Of a stretch of 64,000 bases of DNA, positions 10,661 to 22,050 are shown in pieces. A program made the translations under genes and the position numbers. This DNA comes from Branchiostoma floridae (Eukaryota; Chordata; Leptocardii; Amphioxiformes; Branchiostomatidae). The stretch spans positions 26,970,048 through 27,034,047 of the forward strand of contig NC_049983.1 of NCBI RefSeq assembly GCF_000003815.2, in the 5' to 3' direction. The notes beneath the pieces were generated by a model. That model was given only the letters and a program-made list of their open reading frames with translations. It was not told the DNA's origin and did no database searches. Within the stretch, counting starts at the first letter, position 1, and the number at the start of each line of letters is the position of its first letter.

Positions 10661-11640
10661 GGAGAGATTTGTGCCCATTGTTACATATCACTCAATGACC
10701 CTACATATGTTATGTGCCCATATAGTAGATTAATTCTATAGAATCTTTCATTTAGGTTCAATCCTTCCTTTTAGAACATTTTTCTCTGCAAACGTTAGTT
10801 CTAGAGTCGGATGTTTGTAGCCATTGCTTAGAATTGATTCTAAAGTTTTGTAATTATATGTCTAGGACATTTTATGCTTCAGAAATACTTTGAAAGCTTT
10901 TTCAACTTTATAAATATTTCCCCAGTCCTGTAAAACTTTGGAAATATTTATGGTGTGGTATTGGCTACTTCTAATGGTTTCTAGATAAGGATAGCAGCAT
11001 TCTACCATTATTTACAATTTTCTACCATTTTTTGTAACATCTTCTAAGTGGGCTAGGAAGATAGCAATTCGCACATCCTTGCAAAGTATGGTTGGAAGCC
11101 ATGCAACAATGGCCCACCACAAAGGACCCACTGGTGCCCAGCAGTGAAATCTAAAAATAAACAGAGGCAACAATAGAGCTTACTTTTATTGGGCTATAAA
11201 CTAATTTTACCATTTGGCAAAGTTTACAAATATTTGTAAATGTGAAAGAATCACACAGAGGTTTCACAATTATTCTAAATAAAGATATTTTTGTACAGTT
11301 ACTTTCAAACTGTTGCTAAAATATTCAAAGGAATTCCAATAGATGGATATTTTCTAAGTCAATTTTTTGAAAATAATTCAATTATTGTGGCTTACATATT
11401 CTTTAATTGAAAATAGTTCAGACTTATCACAAATATCACCTAAAACCCTCATGGTGACTTGGAATGGACTCTAAATACCATGTATTAATTTACAGCTAAA
11501 ACAAGCTTATCATTAAGGCTCATTAGCGTGAACCATACAATGATCTGACCATATGTATAGATTGGATCATTAAATCTCAAAAACAATTGCATAAAGCACA
11601 TCTACGTTACATGTTTCTTGTCCAATATTCAATACGTCAT
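10661..11640. other. Spacer paralogous to 19760-20536; no gene seen
   Basis: Matches 19750-20536 in several blocks, for example CTCTGCAAACGTTAGTTCTA and AAGCACATCTACGTTACATG, but lacks the hAT-like insertion found there. Confidence 0.55.
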
Positions 11641-11795
11641 AATTCTTCCTTTCTCAGGGCATGACAAGAACCCGCTTTTTCAGTGACGTCTTTCAGTCCT
11701 GAGGCTTTTAGAGTTTCCAAAATCATTTGACGACTCTCAACGCGGCATTCGGGAGTGACACACATTTCTACGGAGTCACTAAGGGTTTCCTTTTG
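11633..11795 (-). other. Candidate 3' exon of lectin gene A
   Basis: On the minus strand a polypyrimidine tract and TTTTTCAG acceptor precede CAAAAGGAAACC. Joined to the CTLD donor (phase 1) it adds AKGNP and stops at 11779. In another frame the same stretch stays open for about 53 codons with Cys residues (MCVTPECR, SCHAL) and ends KEEL, but that phase does not match the CTLD donor. The equivalent position in the next unit falls in the gap at 20537. Confidence 0.35.
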
Positions 11796-12081
11796 CTGAA
11801 AAAGAAACGAAAATCCAATCAGTAAAGTTCGATTGATATGTATTTGGAAGTTTCAAAGTCCAACAGCGCACGCGATGAAGGGACAATAAGAGTGAATGAC
11901 AGAGTAGAAATCTAAGGGAGATGGATACGAGGGGTGACCAATAAATTCTCGGCCACAGCCAGAAATGATACGCACAACTCAAATTTCGAGTATGTAGAGA
12001 GGAGACCAGTTTAGTGGGTGGGTGAAATGAATACTAAAGCCGTTCCATATTATTTGTTTATTTTCCATCAAAGGCAGTTTC

Positions 12082-15000
12082 TCATGACGTACCTAGAGCG
12101 ACTTGGCAGAAGAAGTGAAACTCGCTGGAACATGGACCGTTCAGCCACTGGCCGTACTTCTGATCTGTGTCGGAATAGACGCAATCACCGGAGCCATCAG
12201 GTTCTCCCGGAGCCCAGTGGTTGAAGTCACCAAGTGCAGAACCGTCCACCCACTCAAACTTTCCCTCTTCGCGCTGATCGTGCAGGCCGATCCAGTAGCG
12301 CTCATAGTCGTGATTGTTGTGCAGTGAGACCAGGAATTCGTTGGTGTCAACGTCTCGGGGCATGACGAGGGTGCCGCCGTCTTTGCGACAGGTCTCGGCC
12401 GCATCGCTGAAGGTTTTTTCTATCCTGAAGGCCTTGTAGCAGATTCCATTCCCCATTTTGTACCAACCGGGGCAAGGTGCTGTAAGAAAAATTTCCATTG
12501 ACAGGAAATAAAAGTTGTGATTTCAATTTTATCTAATTACTATTATATTTCAAACCATACCATTTTTCTGATGTTTCTTCTTTTTCTCCTGTAAAATCTT
12601 CAAATCGATTCATCTCTATCATTTCTGTACCAAATGACCTGAAATTTGGTACAAATGTAGAGTGGGCTGATACCCTAGTGTTCTTTTTACCTCCATGTCA
12701 TGTCATAGAGTATTTTCACAAGCGTTTATGTGTCTGTCTGTGTGTCAACAAGATAACTCAAGAACGGCTAGGTGGATTGGTTTCATACTTGGTGTGTTGG
12801 AAAGGTGTGATAAAAGCTGGTAATTATTAGATTTGGGGCACCCTAGCGGCTTTCCTTTGGTACTACAGCGTAAGTTCCGGTCTTGCTTCCTCGTGTTCTG
12901 AACAAGCTATGGTCACGATTTTTGGGTGTAATATAGCTCTTGTGCACAGGAAGAAGTGACATAAGTTTAGGCCCCCTAGCGGCTAGTTAATTTCATTTTT
13001 AGATGATTCTATTGAAGCCCATAGCTTGGAAGGAATCACCAAAATGCAGATTTTCTCCACATCACGTGAACGTATTTATATTCGATCAAGATAAGTCCGA
13101 ATTTCAGAACACTTCAGATATATCTTCTTAATTGATCTGTGTTTTTTATCTTCTCCTCGCAAGTCGCATCGTATTTACCTTGAAGCTTCTGCACACGTGC
13201 CGGCAGCTTTCCCACCTCCTCAGTCAATCTGACTGTATCAGCAACAACAAATATCACGTTTGTTAACAATGTTTGCATAATACTAGTACTCTCATTTCAA
13301 CAGAATATCACATGTGATGTGATGACAAAGTACTTACCATTCAGCTCCTCCATGCCTGCTTGCTGCTTTCCCGTGTCTTTTGTGAATCTGACTGTGTCGG
13401 CAAAAAAAATGAAATCACAGTCGTGAAGTATGATCAGCTTGATACTAGATCGTGATCATGTTAATAATTTCCGATAATACTCTCATTTCAACAGAATATT
13501 ACAGGTGATGTGATGACAAAGTACTTACCATTCAGCTCCTGCAGACCTGCTTGCAGCTTTCCCATGTCTTTTGTGAATCTGACTGTGTCGGCAGAAAAAA
13601 AAAGAAAATCACAGTCGCGAAGTATGATCTGATACTAGATCATGATCATGTTAATAATGTCTGCATAATATTCTCATTTCTGCAGACTATTACAAGTGAC
13701 GTCAGGACAAAGTACTTACCATTCAGCTCCTGCAGACCTGCTTGAAGCTTTCCCATGTCTTTTGTGAATCTGACTGTGTCGGCAAAAAGAAAATCACGGT
13801 GATCTCCTTGATACTAGATCATTGTGCAAAAAAGACAACATATTACATGTCATTTCAAGAGCATGTTCCAAATTTTCCAAACCTAAACGAAACAGAGAAC
13901 TGACCTGAAAAATAGGACACTAGAACAGCGATGGTCACGGCGACCACGAGGCTGGAGATTTGCCAAAATGTCCTGAATCGGCTGACGCACTTCTTCCGCT
14001 TTTTTGAGGCTGCTGTTGGACATGAAACATGAAAATCATTGAAGAATGAGATTATTTAACGTATTAAATGTATGAGGTATTCGAAAACAGTACAGAAGTT
14101 GGCTTTAAACCAAAGTGATAACAACAAAGCGAGTCAAGAACAGGACGCCGTAAGCGATCTGGAAACTTTTTACCTTTTCCGGAGGCGTAGACAGGGTTGG
14201 GTATACGCGCAGCGGCGTCGGCACGTGCCTGCCAATCAGTCTGGGGCTCCTCTGCGGGTGTGGTGTCTGGCAAAATCATGAATTCATTTTCTTGAAACAC
14301 TGCATTGTTTCCATGCTGTCCAAGAATTGAAATTTATCTCTTTGGAAATTTGACGATTCAGATTTTGTTTTGTTTTGTTTTGACAATATGTTCAAAGGTG
14401 TTGAGACAATGCCGTAGAGTATGCTAAGTTTCTTGTTCTTTGAGGTTTGTCTCTTTCCTCTGGCCACATTCCCACAGACTGGAAGATGGCAAGGGTCACT
14501 CCATTACACAAAGGGGGGGATACAGAAGACCCAAACAATTACAGACCCATATCTGTCCTACCTGTCATCATGAAGGCCTTTGAAAGAGAGGTGCACACAC
14601 AGTTCGTTGAATGCCTGCATCAACACAATATCCTCTCCACCCAACAGTCTGGTTTTAGGACAGGCCACTCTACAACAACAACACTACTGGATGCCAAGGA
14701 CTACGTGCTTCATAACATGGACAGGGGTAACCTAGTGGGGGCGGTATTTTTGGATCTTAAGAAAGCATTTGACACTGTACATCATGGACTACTACTAACT
14801 AAACTGTCATGGATCGGGATTCAGGGTGTGGAGCATCTTTGGTTCAGTAACTACCTGTCGGGGAGACAACAAATTGTCTCTCTGAATGGTTGTAGGTCAG
14901 AATACTTACCTGTTACACTGGGAGTGCCCCAGGGTTCCATACTGGGCCCGTTGCTCTTCAATTTATTTATTAATGATATACCTGATGTAGTTACCACATG

Positions 15001-18000
15001 TAAAATATGTTTGTATGCCGATGACACAGCAATATTCTATCCCAGCAACAATGTAAAACATATTGAGTCAATTCTGAACTATGAACTCTCTGGTCTGGCC
15101 ACTTGGTTCCAAACAAATCGTTTAACATTAAATGTAACCAAGACTAAATGGATGTTATTTGGCACTGCTAACAGGTTAAAGCAAGCACAGTCCTTGACAG
15201 TCGAAATTGACCAAGAAATTATAGAAAGAGTTCATACGTTCAAATATCTTGGTCTGTACCTTGACTCCCATCTGTCCTTTAATGAACATATAGACAAAGT
15301 TTGTAGCAGGTGTCACAGAGGATTGGTCTACTTNNNNNNNNNNNNNNNNNNNNNNNNNNNNNNNNNNNNNNNNNNNNNNNNNNNNNNNNNNNNNNNNNNN
15401 NNNNNNNNNNNNNNNNNNNNNNNNNNNNNNNNNNNNNNNNNNNNNNNNNNNNNNNNNNNNNNNNNNNNNNNNNNNNNNNNNNNNNNNNNNNNNNNNNNNN
15501 NNNNNNNNNNNNNNNNNNNNNNNNNNNNNNNNNNNNNNNNNNNNNNNNNNNNNNNNNNNNNNNNNNNNNNNNNNNNNNNNNNNNNNNNNNNNNNNNNNNN
15601 NNNNNNNNNNNNNNNNNNNNNNNNNNNNNNNNNNNNNNNNNNNNNNNNNNNNNNNNNNNNNNNNNNNNNNNNNNNNNNNNNNNNNNNNNNNNNNNNNNNN
15701 NNNNNNNNNNNNNNNNNNNNNATTTGATATATGATTTGACCTCTGACCTCCACCCCATGTCTTGACATATTGATTTTGACCTTGGAACGTTTTCGACATG
15801 AGTATGGACACTGATTATGTTTTGACGCACCGGTATTATGTTTTCTGTACTGTATGTTGTCCCTGGGTGTTCAAAGTTTGACTGATTGTTACTACGTTTT
15901 TGTCCTGTATTTATTATTTACATGTATGTTTGATGGGCCCCCTTGGAAATCAACTATGCACTGTTGTAGGGGCTACCCATCTGTTTCAAGATGAAATAAA
16001 TAAATAAATAAAAAAGGTGCTAAAATCGGGGGAAATGGCCAGAAAACTATTTTGAGGGGTTGTGGACCAAGTACTCGCCTAACCTCACCTATCCCTTGAC
16101 CTCCTGGTGGGTCGTTGGGGCACCCAATACTACTGTGCAAAATATAAGCCAAAGCCATATATTGACTCATGCCACCATTGTTTGATCCTTACAGACATTT
16201 ACTCTTCATACTGTTCATAATGCATGTTCTTCACTTCAAATCTAACTACGTTATGTAAAATATCGTTACATGAAATATTTTGACAAAATGTTATAATTCG
16301 CATTCGGTATTCGGTTGGTTAGAGAAGAAGCCTGTTTCAGCCACTGTGACAATTTGTATGGTTTGAATAAGAGGCTGCTGTTGAACATAAGAAATGGAAA
16401 TCATTGAGTCATTAAAATTATGTCAAGTATGAAATAAACTATGCATTTGAAAACAGATTTCTTTAAGTACAGCTTTAAATCAAAGTGAGAACAAAAAAGC
16501 GCGACAAGAACAGGACGCCGCGCCATAAGCCGAAAACGTTTTACCTGCTCTGTTGACGTAGAAGTGGTCTGGTAGGCTCTCGGCGGCGTCGGCACGTGCC
16601 TGCCAATCAGTCTGAGGCTCCTCCACGGGTGTGGGGTCTGGCAAAATGACAAACATATAGTTATAGTTATTTGTAGAAATATTAGGGCGATTAAGTTTAC
16701 CAGATAACAAATCTGGTCTTAAGCAATGACAATTCATACAATTGTAGAAGATAGAATTTAAAGTATGCATTAAAAAATTATACATAACTTTGCTTCAGAC
16801 CAGGAACCGCCTGCTCGATTCACTATTGGTCCGTCTCGCGTATAAATATCAATGACCTTACCTTATTAGGGCGCAAGCCAATCAGCGCGCAGATTTTAAA
16901 TGTCCAACATGGCGAGCATACAGATTTGCGCAACTGTTGTTGTTCTGAGCTAGAGGATGATGGTTTCTAAGTGTTTTCGGGTATTATTCGGATATTATCC
17001 CGCGATCACTCTCTACCCACAGATCCTACGGATCGACGGATTTGGTACCCTCTTGGTGCCTGAAACGTTTTACCTGCTCCGGAGGCGTACATGGGGTTGG
17101 GCACTTTCGCAGCGGCGTCGGCACGTGCCCGCCAATCAGTCTGAGGGCGCTGCATAGGTGTGGCACCTGGAGAAAAATCACAAAAATTACCTCAATAACG
17201 TCATCTTGTCCTGGTATGTCTGTCCAAGACTCAATAACGTCATCTTGTCCTGGTATGTCTGTCCAAGCCTCAATAAAGATGAAATTCTGAACCACCCATG
17301 AAATGCTTCATAATTGACGCATCTTATAACACATCATCATTCTCCGAAGGTTTTTCTTTGAAGCTGGTGTGTAACGCCGATTGGCGGTTATGCCGGTTAT
17401 ATTGATACAGATGCAAATAAATTTTGTTCGATGACATTTTTAGAAGATTGAGTCCATTTAAAAAAATGATACACTTTATGCACATTTCGTAACAATATGT
17501 GATTGCACAAGTAACAACATCGTGTGATTTAGAATTGAATGAACTTTATTCACAATGACTTTCCAAACTTTCAAAGACCAGTTCATGTCTTTTTGACGGT
17601 GCATTGGGGTTTTAAAGGGTTTATAAAATACAGTCGTCTTAAAACTAAAGCGAAAAACACAAAGAAACACAAAGGCAGCGTACTTAACGATGGCTTGAAA
17701 ACGTCTGACCTGCTCAGGAAAAATGCATTTTGTTGGGGGATAATCAGTCTGGTCTTGCTACCGTGTGGTGTTTGGAGAAAACGTACAGAAAAGTCTACAA
17801 TCATCTGCAAAAATGCTAGAAAGTATCGCATTAACAACAAACGCAAGTAACGAATTAGTGAAATAGAAAGCAAAGAAATTATCTATTACCTAATTGGAAC
17901 TCAATGTATACTAGGGTACGAGTGTGGGGGTGGTATATACATTTTTTGGTCTAAATCATTTTAAATGCAGATAGGAAAAAAGCCTAAAACACCTGGAGTA

Positions 18001-18222
18001 TTAGCATGGCCCACTCTAACTTTGTGCCGAATTTCGGATCATTTAGCCAAAAAAAAAAACAAAGATGAATCGATTTGAAGATTTTACAGAAGAAGAAGGA
18101 GCATAAGGAAAAACAAGATATTTCAACCCATACCTGTAGTATGATTGAAATATACAAATGAAATGACAAAACATCTCAGTACCTGTGTCCCCAGTCTGGG
18201 ACTGCTGCTGCCCTCCCGACAT
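12082..18222 (-). CDS. Lectin gene A: type II membrane C-type lectin with NPxY cassettes
   Basis: Exons in order: start exon 18222-18183, cassettes 17166-17074, 16637-16545 and 14266-14174, membrane exon 14012-13905, four 54-nt stalk exons (13773-13720, 13582-13529, 13391-13338, 13232-13179) and CTLD exon 12479-12093. All junctions are phase 1. The chain would be a short cytoplasmic tail with tyrosine motifs, a basic stop and one hydrophobic span, a coiled stalk, and an extracellular lectin domain, so type II topology. Unlike B and C there is no collagen-like exon. A 5'-truncated LINE sits in the intron between two cassettes. The role is inferred to be a cell-surface recognition or endocytic receptor; ligand unknown. 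Confidence 0.8.
12093..12479 (-). CDS. CTLD exon of lectin gene A
   Basis: A 387-nt exon, phase 1-1, with TTTCTTACAG acceptor. It has the C-type lectin signature: CPGWYKMGNGICYKAF start, FSDAAETCRKDGG, YWIGLHDQ (WIGL), [19 protein letters not shown], and FFC at the end, with the expected cysteines. The sugar-site triplet is EPD, not EPN or QPD, and the WND position reads WLN, so Ca-dependent sugar binding is doubtful. The exon ends at CAG|GTACGT-like CTAG|GTACGT; reading through gives GTS and a TGA at 12084-12082. Confidence 0.92.
12640..12925 (+). repeat. Dispersed repeat, second copy inverted at about 47335-47525
   Basis: AACAAGATAACTCAAGAACG, CTAGGTGGATTGGTTTCATAC and CCTAGCGGC recur in reverse complement at 47335-47525; shorter fragments (CCCCTAGCGGCT) occur near 12966 and 23763. 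Probably a transposable element family; no coding frame seen. Confidence 0.65.
13179..13232 (-). CDS. Stalk exon of gene A (18 residues)
   Basis: Acceptor GATACAG and donor GTAAAT. Encodes VRLTEEVGKLPARVQKLQ in phase 1-1, a coiled stalk segment close to those of genes B and C. Confidence 0.8.
13338..13391 (-). CDS. Stalk exon of gene A (18 residues)
   Basis: Encodes VRFTKDTGKQQAGMEELN in phase 1-1 with GTAAGT donor. Tandem copy of its neighbours. Confidence 0.8.
13529..13582 (-). CDS. Stalk exon of gene A (18 residues)
   Basis: Encodes VRFTKDMGKLQAGLQELN in phase 1-1. The protein is identical to the next exon, so the duplication is recent. Confidence 0.8.
13720..13773 (-). CDS. Stalk exon of gene A (18 residues)
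   Basis: Encodes VRFTKDMGKLQAGLQELN in phase 1-1, first stalk exon after the membrane exon. The ~190-base duplication unit includes intron sequence with ACTAGATCATGATC-like text. Confidence 0.8.
13905..14012 (-). CDS. Membrane-anchor exon of gene A
   Basis: A 108-nt phase 1-1 exon with acceptor TCCAACAG and donor GTCAGT. It encodes ASKKRKKCVSRFRTFWQ and then the hydrophobic span ISSLVVAVTIAVLVSYF. The basic cluster before the span predicts the N terminus stays in the cytosol (type II). Confidence 0.88.
14174..14266 (-). CDS. NPxY cassette exon A4 (31 residues)
   Basis: 93 nt, phase 1-1. Residues run [31 protein letters not shown]. It carries a full NPVY tyrosine motif. It is the cassette nearest the membrane exon. 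Confidence 0.85.
14440..16012 (+). mobile_element. 5'-truncated non-LTR retrotransposon (LINE) with reverse transcriptase
   Basis: A plus-strand frame from about 14447 encodes the C-terminal two thirds of a reverse transcriptase: SGHIPTDWKMARVTPLHKGG, NNYRPISVLP, QSGFRTGHSTTT, FLDLKKAFDTVHH, GVPQGSILGPLLF, and the catalytic box YADDTAIF, then FKYLGLYLD. It runs into the gap at 15334-15721. The 3' end has a TAAATAAATAAATAAA tail (about 15995-16012). The family resembles CR1/jockey-type elements. It lies antisense in an intron of lectin gene A. Truncation at the 5' side is evident because the frame meets a stop just upstream of 14447. Confidence 0.9.
16545..16637 (-). CDS. NPxY-type cassette exon A3
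   Basis: 93 nt, phase 1-1. [18 protein letters not shown] then ESLPDHFYVNRA. The tyrosine is kept but NP is replaced by DH. Confidence 0.8.
16825..16930 (+). other. Promoter-like motif cluster inside gene A
   Basis: Within about 100 bases lie an inverted CCAAT box (ATTGGTCC), TATAAATA, a second CCAAT (AGCCAATCAG), and AACATGGCG, which resembles a YY1 or start-codon context. The ATG would open only 14 codons. It may be a transposon fragment. Confidence 0.25.
17074..17166 (-). CDS. NPxY cassette exon A2
   Basis: 93 nt, phase 1-1, acceptor CTCCAG. GATPMQRPQTDWRARADA then AAKVPNPMYASGA with a full NPMY motif. Confidence 0.82.
17715..17785 (-). pseudogene. Degenerate cassette exon
   Basis: Fragments of the cassette are still legible on the plus strand (GACCTGCTCAGG, ATAATCAGTCTGG, GTGTGGTGTTTGG), but the frame has a stop and the middle is lost. 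Confidence 0.45.
18183..18222 (-). CDS. Start exon of lectin gene A
   Basis: ATG at 18222 opens [13 protein letters not shown] and ends in phase 1 at GTACTG. Genes B and C have the same start, six bases longer. The 5' untranslated sequence upstream is conserved in all three. Confidence 0.8.
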
Positions 18223-18224
18223 GA

Positions 18225-18440
18225 TGCCGCTTGTACTTGTCAGGTTTCTGCTCGGCAAAAACACGTCCTGCTCCTGGCAAGGCGCTTGTTGACTCCAGAG
18301 TAGTCCCAGACTCAAAGAAATATAAAGCCTCACATCACAACATCAGAAACCAGAGATGGAAGCAACTTATGTACGCTGGGTAACACCGCCCCCACCGAGA
18401 CAAATTATGTGTACATGTAATCGGTTTGGTCGCTAAATAT
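18225..18440 (-). promoter_or_regulatory. 5' UTR and promoter block of lectin gene A
   Basis: Conserved between genes A, B and C: the leader (CAAGCGCCTTGCCAGGAGCA), a TATA-like TTTATATTTC about 100 bases before the ATG in A, and GGCGGTGTTACCC further upstream. A fourth copy lies at 9002. Confidence 0.55.
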
Positions 18441-18779
18441 TGAATACGAGTTTTCTAACACAGCCTAAAGAACCTATGCTTTTATATTGCAGCTGCGTCC
18501 CTTCGCATGTCAAAAAGTGTTGAAGTGATTTCAGCCATTAAAATGACTGAATTACTCTAAACTCTAAAATTTTCTATATGAACTATTATAGCATTTCTGG
18601 TCATCAGGGCAAATGTAAATAATTTAGTCTCCAGTTTCATTCAGATTTGATACCCCTGGTAAAAGCTAAGTGGCTGTAAACTATTTTCCTGGCGTATGTT
18701 GAGATTTTGGAGGTGTATATTATAGGTAACTCTCGATCTTCATGTCTACCTTGTCCCCCCAACGACCTGGAGGTCAAGG

Positions 18780-18802
18780 GACTAGGTAGGTAGGTAGGTA
18801 TT
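18780..18802. repeat. GGTA microsatellite
   Basis: Short AGGTAGGTAGGTAGGTA run in the unit spacer. Confidence 0.8.
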
Positions 18803-19206
18803 ATAGGTAAGAGTTTTTACCTTATGTTGAAAAAAAGTCATGTTTGTGGTTGCAGGAGGTTCACAATCTTGGACAGCGTATTTAGGATTGGAGTTTTCAA
18901 AATAAATGTTTCCTGGTAAAGATACTCAAGAAATGTGAGTTTTAAAATAAGTTCGTAACTTTGCATTGGTATCTCATACATATTCATCGACAATGTAGAA
19001 GTTGCATAACCAACGCGGGCCACGTAGTAGCTGGTAGCGTCTGTCTACAGATTCAGAACCTGACAATAATCGAAAATTAGTGTTCAAACGAGAAAATCAT
19101 CAAGAACAATACTAAGACCTAGTTTACGTTCGAAAGAGTACAACGTACATGCATTTTTTGCAATAAAAATAGCAGAATGACACAACAAACTTTCATCACG
19201 AACACA

Positions 19207-19212
19207 TTTATT
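19207..19212 (-). terminator. Polyadenylation signal AATAAA (minus strand)
   Basis: Same conserved context as at 9879, marking a probable transcript end for the secreted lectin unit. Confidence 0.45.
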
Positions 19213-19289
19213 GGTAGCGTCTACGGCCTTTTAAACAGATGTATCATCAACTTAGTTTCTTTCTGCAGAGAATTTTGTCCATCAGATGA

Positions 19290-19823
19290 GTTACTTCTTA
19301 TCCAAATCTTCTTCCATTGAATAATCCTTCTTCTTCATGAAGGTTCTGAACATCAGATAACTTTCTATACTCAGATAAAGCTATAGATTATTACAATAGT
19401 TTTTATCCAGATTTTCTTCTAGCTTCGCAACATCAGATCAGACTAAAACTTTCTATTTGATTGAAGACATACAAATTTCACAATACTTCTTATCCAGATC
19501 TTCTTCTCCTCTTAATGCATCAGCCTTAAAAGCACATCTAAGTTTCTATATGATTTAAGCTATACATTATTTTAATACTTCTTATCCACATCTTTTTAGG
19601 TAAGTTCTTGCAGCTTCTCAACATTAGACCGGTCGACCAGACTAAAACCCATCTTCGTTTCTGTATGATTAACATGATAATAGAAATCCACTACCATATG
19701 TAACGTTACATTAGTGACGTGCGTCTTACTACAAGATTTTTCCTTCTACATGCAGCTTCTGAGCCTCATACATGAGTCAAAATCCATGGAGAGATTTGTG
19801 CCCATTGTTACAAATATCTCAAT
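19290..19823 (-). repeat. ~115-bp exon-like repeats (secreted-lectin unit spacer)
   Basis: Shorter, more decayed version of the array at 9950-10660, ending with the same GAGGCTCAGAAGCTGCATG variant on the minus strand. Confidence 0.55.
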
Positions 19824-19831
19824 GTCCCTAC

Positions 19832-20264
19832 TAGGGCTGGGTATCGGTACATCGTACCGGTACAAAACCGGTTTTTCTTATTGGACCGGTCCAGAAAAAC
19901 CGGACCTGAAAAAATTAGGTGGACCGGATGTTGGACCGATTAGAAAATTAACAGCTTATTTTATCAGGCATTCACACGTTTTGGCGCTTGTAGGTGGAAG
20001 AAAATAACAAGAGTGAAGTAGAGTAGAGTTTATAGTAATTTCTACCAAGTTTTACAGCCAATCGTACAGGTGCAGTTAGTGTTGAAGGATTTTAAAACGC
20101 CGGTGTAAGTCTAATACTCCACCAAACAGATCTATTTGTAGTGAAATGGACCATTGGTATGAGTCATACTGAATCAGGTCCAGGTTTAGGTCCGGACCTG
20201 TACCTGATCCTTTGGACCTGAACCGGACCTGGACCTGAATTTTTTGTACCGGTACCCAGCCCTA
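19832..20264. mobile_element. hAT-like MITE with 8-bp target duplication
   Basis: A 433-base element with inverted ends (TAGGGCTGGGTA ... TACCCAGCCCTA) is flanked on both sides by GTCCCTAC (19824-19831 and 20265-20272). Eight-base target duplications are typical of the hAT superfamily. The paralogous spacer near 10695 has ACCCTACATATG with no insertion, an empty site. Interior is rich in GGACCTG and CCGGACC half-palindromes and has no transposase. Confidence 0.88.
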
Positions 20265-21530
20265 GTCCCTACGAATGTTGTGTGCTCATGCAGTAGATTA
20301 AACATTAACGCTATAGAATATTCCATTTAGGTTCAATCTTGCCTTTCAGAACATTTTCTCTCTCTGCAAACGTTAGTTCTAAATGCCATGTAGATTTAGA
20401 GCTAAAACAAGCTTATCATTCAAGCTCACGTCAACCATGTAATGATCTGACCATATGTAAAGATCATTAATTCTAAAACGTTTCCAAAACAATTGTACAA
20501 AGCACATCTACGTTACATGTTCCCTGGTCAATATTGNNNNNNNNNNNNNNNNNNNNNNNNNNNNNNNNNNNNNNNNNNNNNNNNNNNNNNNNNNNNNNNN
20601 NNNNNNNNNNNNNNNNNNNNNNNNNNNNNNNNNNNNTATTTTGTGAGATAGCTCTACATTACATTACATTACATAACCATGAAAAGAATGTGACATGAGG
20701 GAAATGATTTGCCATTTAGTTGTTTCCAATGTGAATAATAATGCCTTATTGTACTGTGTCACACAAATAATCTAATATTTCTATCGATGTCCATCAACTT
20801 CCCCCAAAATATTTCCTGACAGTATGTATTGTATATGCCAATTTACATCAAAGGAGATGTGAAAAAAACAGAAATAAAGAATCTACAGTTCGGTATGCCA
20901 TACTCTGTATGTTTAGCTGTGATTTAAGGCATCCGTGTAATTAAATCAACATGACCTTCATCATCATCATCATTGCGGACTGTTTGCCCGGACCAAGTCC
21001 ACCCTCTCCTTCCAGACATGGCCTTACGATAAGTAAACATATAGGAAGACCTTATTCTATGGCTGGTTGGGCGGAGGAAGAGAGGTGCAGTTAAACAGAG
21101 GGGTGAAGATATGTGCGTGGTCAATGGGCCTAATGGTATGTTAAATCCATTTCTTAACTGGAGTTCTACGACCCTATACCAAGTTATCTTAAAATTTACG
21201 ACTGATATATCATAATTATTTTCAAATTATTTCAAGATCGTTGTTAAACTGTCGGACTAAGTGACAGGAAAGTAGTAGGAAAGTACACAAAGAGAGAGGG
21301 GGGCGGTAGGTCAAATGAATAGTAAAATCCATTTCCAAACTGGAGTTCCACGACCCCGTACCTCCGCCAACCCGATCTTAAACTCACGACTGATATATAT
21401 CATGAATGTTTTCAAATTATGTAAAGATTGCTGTTAAACTGTCGAACTGAGTGACAGAGTAGGAAAGTATAGAAAGAGAGAGGAAGCGAGAGAAAGAGAG
21501 GGAGAGAGAGGATAGGTTAAATGTCATATA

Positions 21531-21532
21531 TG

Positions 21533-21598
<66 letters not shown>
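21531..21598. repeat. TA microsatellite, copy 1
   Basis: About 30 TA dinucleotides, preceded by GAGA-rich sequence (21473-21512). Confidence 0.95.
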
Positions 21599-21601
<3 letters not shown>

Positions 21602-21660
21602 GTCTTAGTAGTAAAGATCATTTGATGCGTTTCCATCAGAGGCAGGTTCTCATGACGTAC

Positions 21661-22050
21661 CTGGAGCGACTTGGCAGATGAAGTACTTAGTCCAGTCACA
21701 TTGCATGTCGAACCACTCGCCTTTCGTATTCTGATATGTGGAGTGAAGAACGCAATCACCAAGGCCGTCCGGTTCTCCCTGACCCCATGAGTTGAAGTCA
21801 CCAAGTGCAGAACCGTCCATCCACTCCCAGCTCCCCTCTTCGCGCTGATACTGCAGGCCGAGCCAAAAGGACATATCGGCGCCCTTGTTGTACAAGGAGC
21901 CCAGGAAGGCGTTGGTCCCAGCGTCTCGGGGCATGGCGAGGGTGCCGCCGTCTTCGCGACAGGTCTCAGTTGCATCGCTGAAGGTCTTTTTTATCATGAA
22001 GGTCTTGTAGCAGATTCCACGCCACATTTTGTACCAACCAAGGCAAGGTG
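21661..22050 (-). CDS. CTLD exon, secreted lectin locus, copy 1
   Basis: 390 nt, phase 1-1 at CAG|GTACGT. C-type lectin fold: [82 protein letters not shown] and WFD partly keep the calcium site residues. The first conserved Pro of the CPG motif is Leu here (CLG). Read-through past the donor gives GTS and TGA. Confidence 0.9.
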
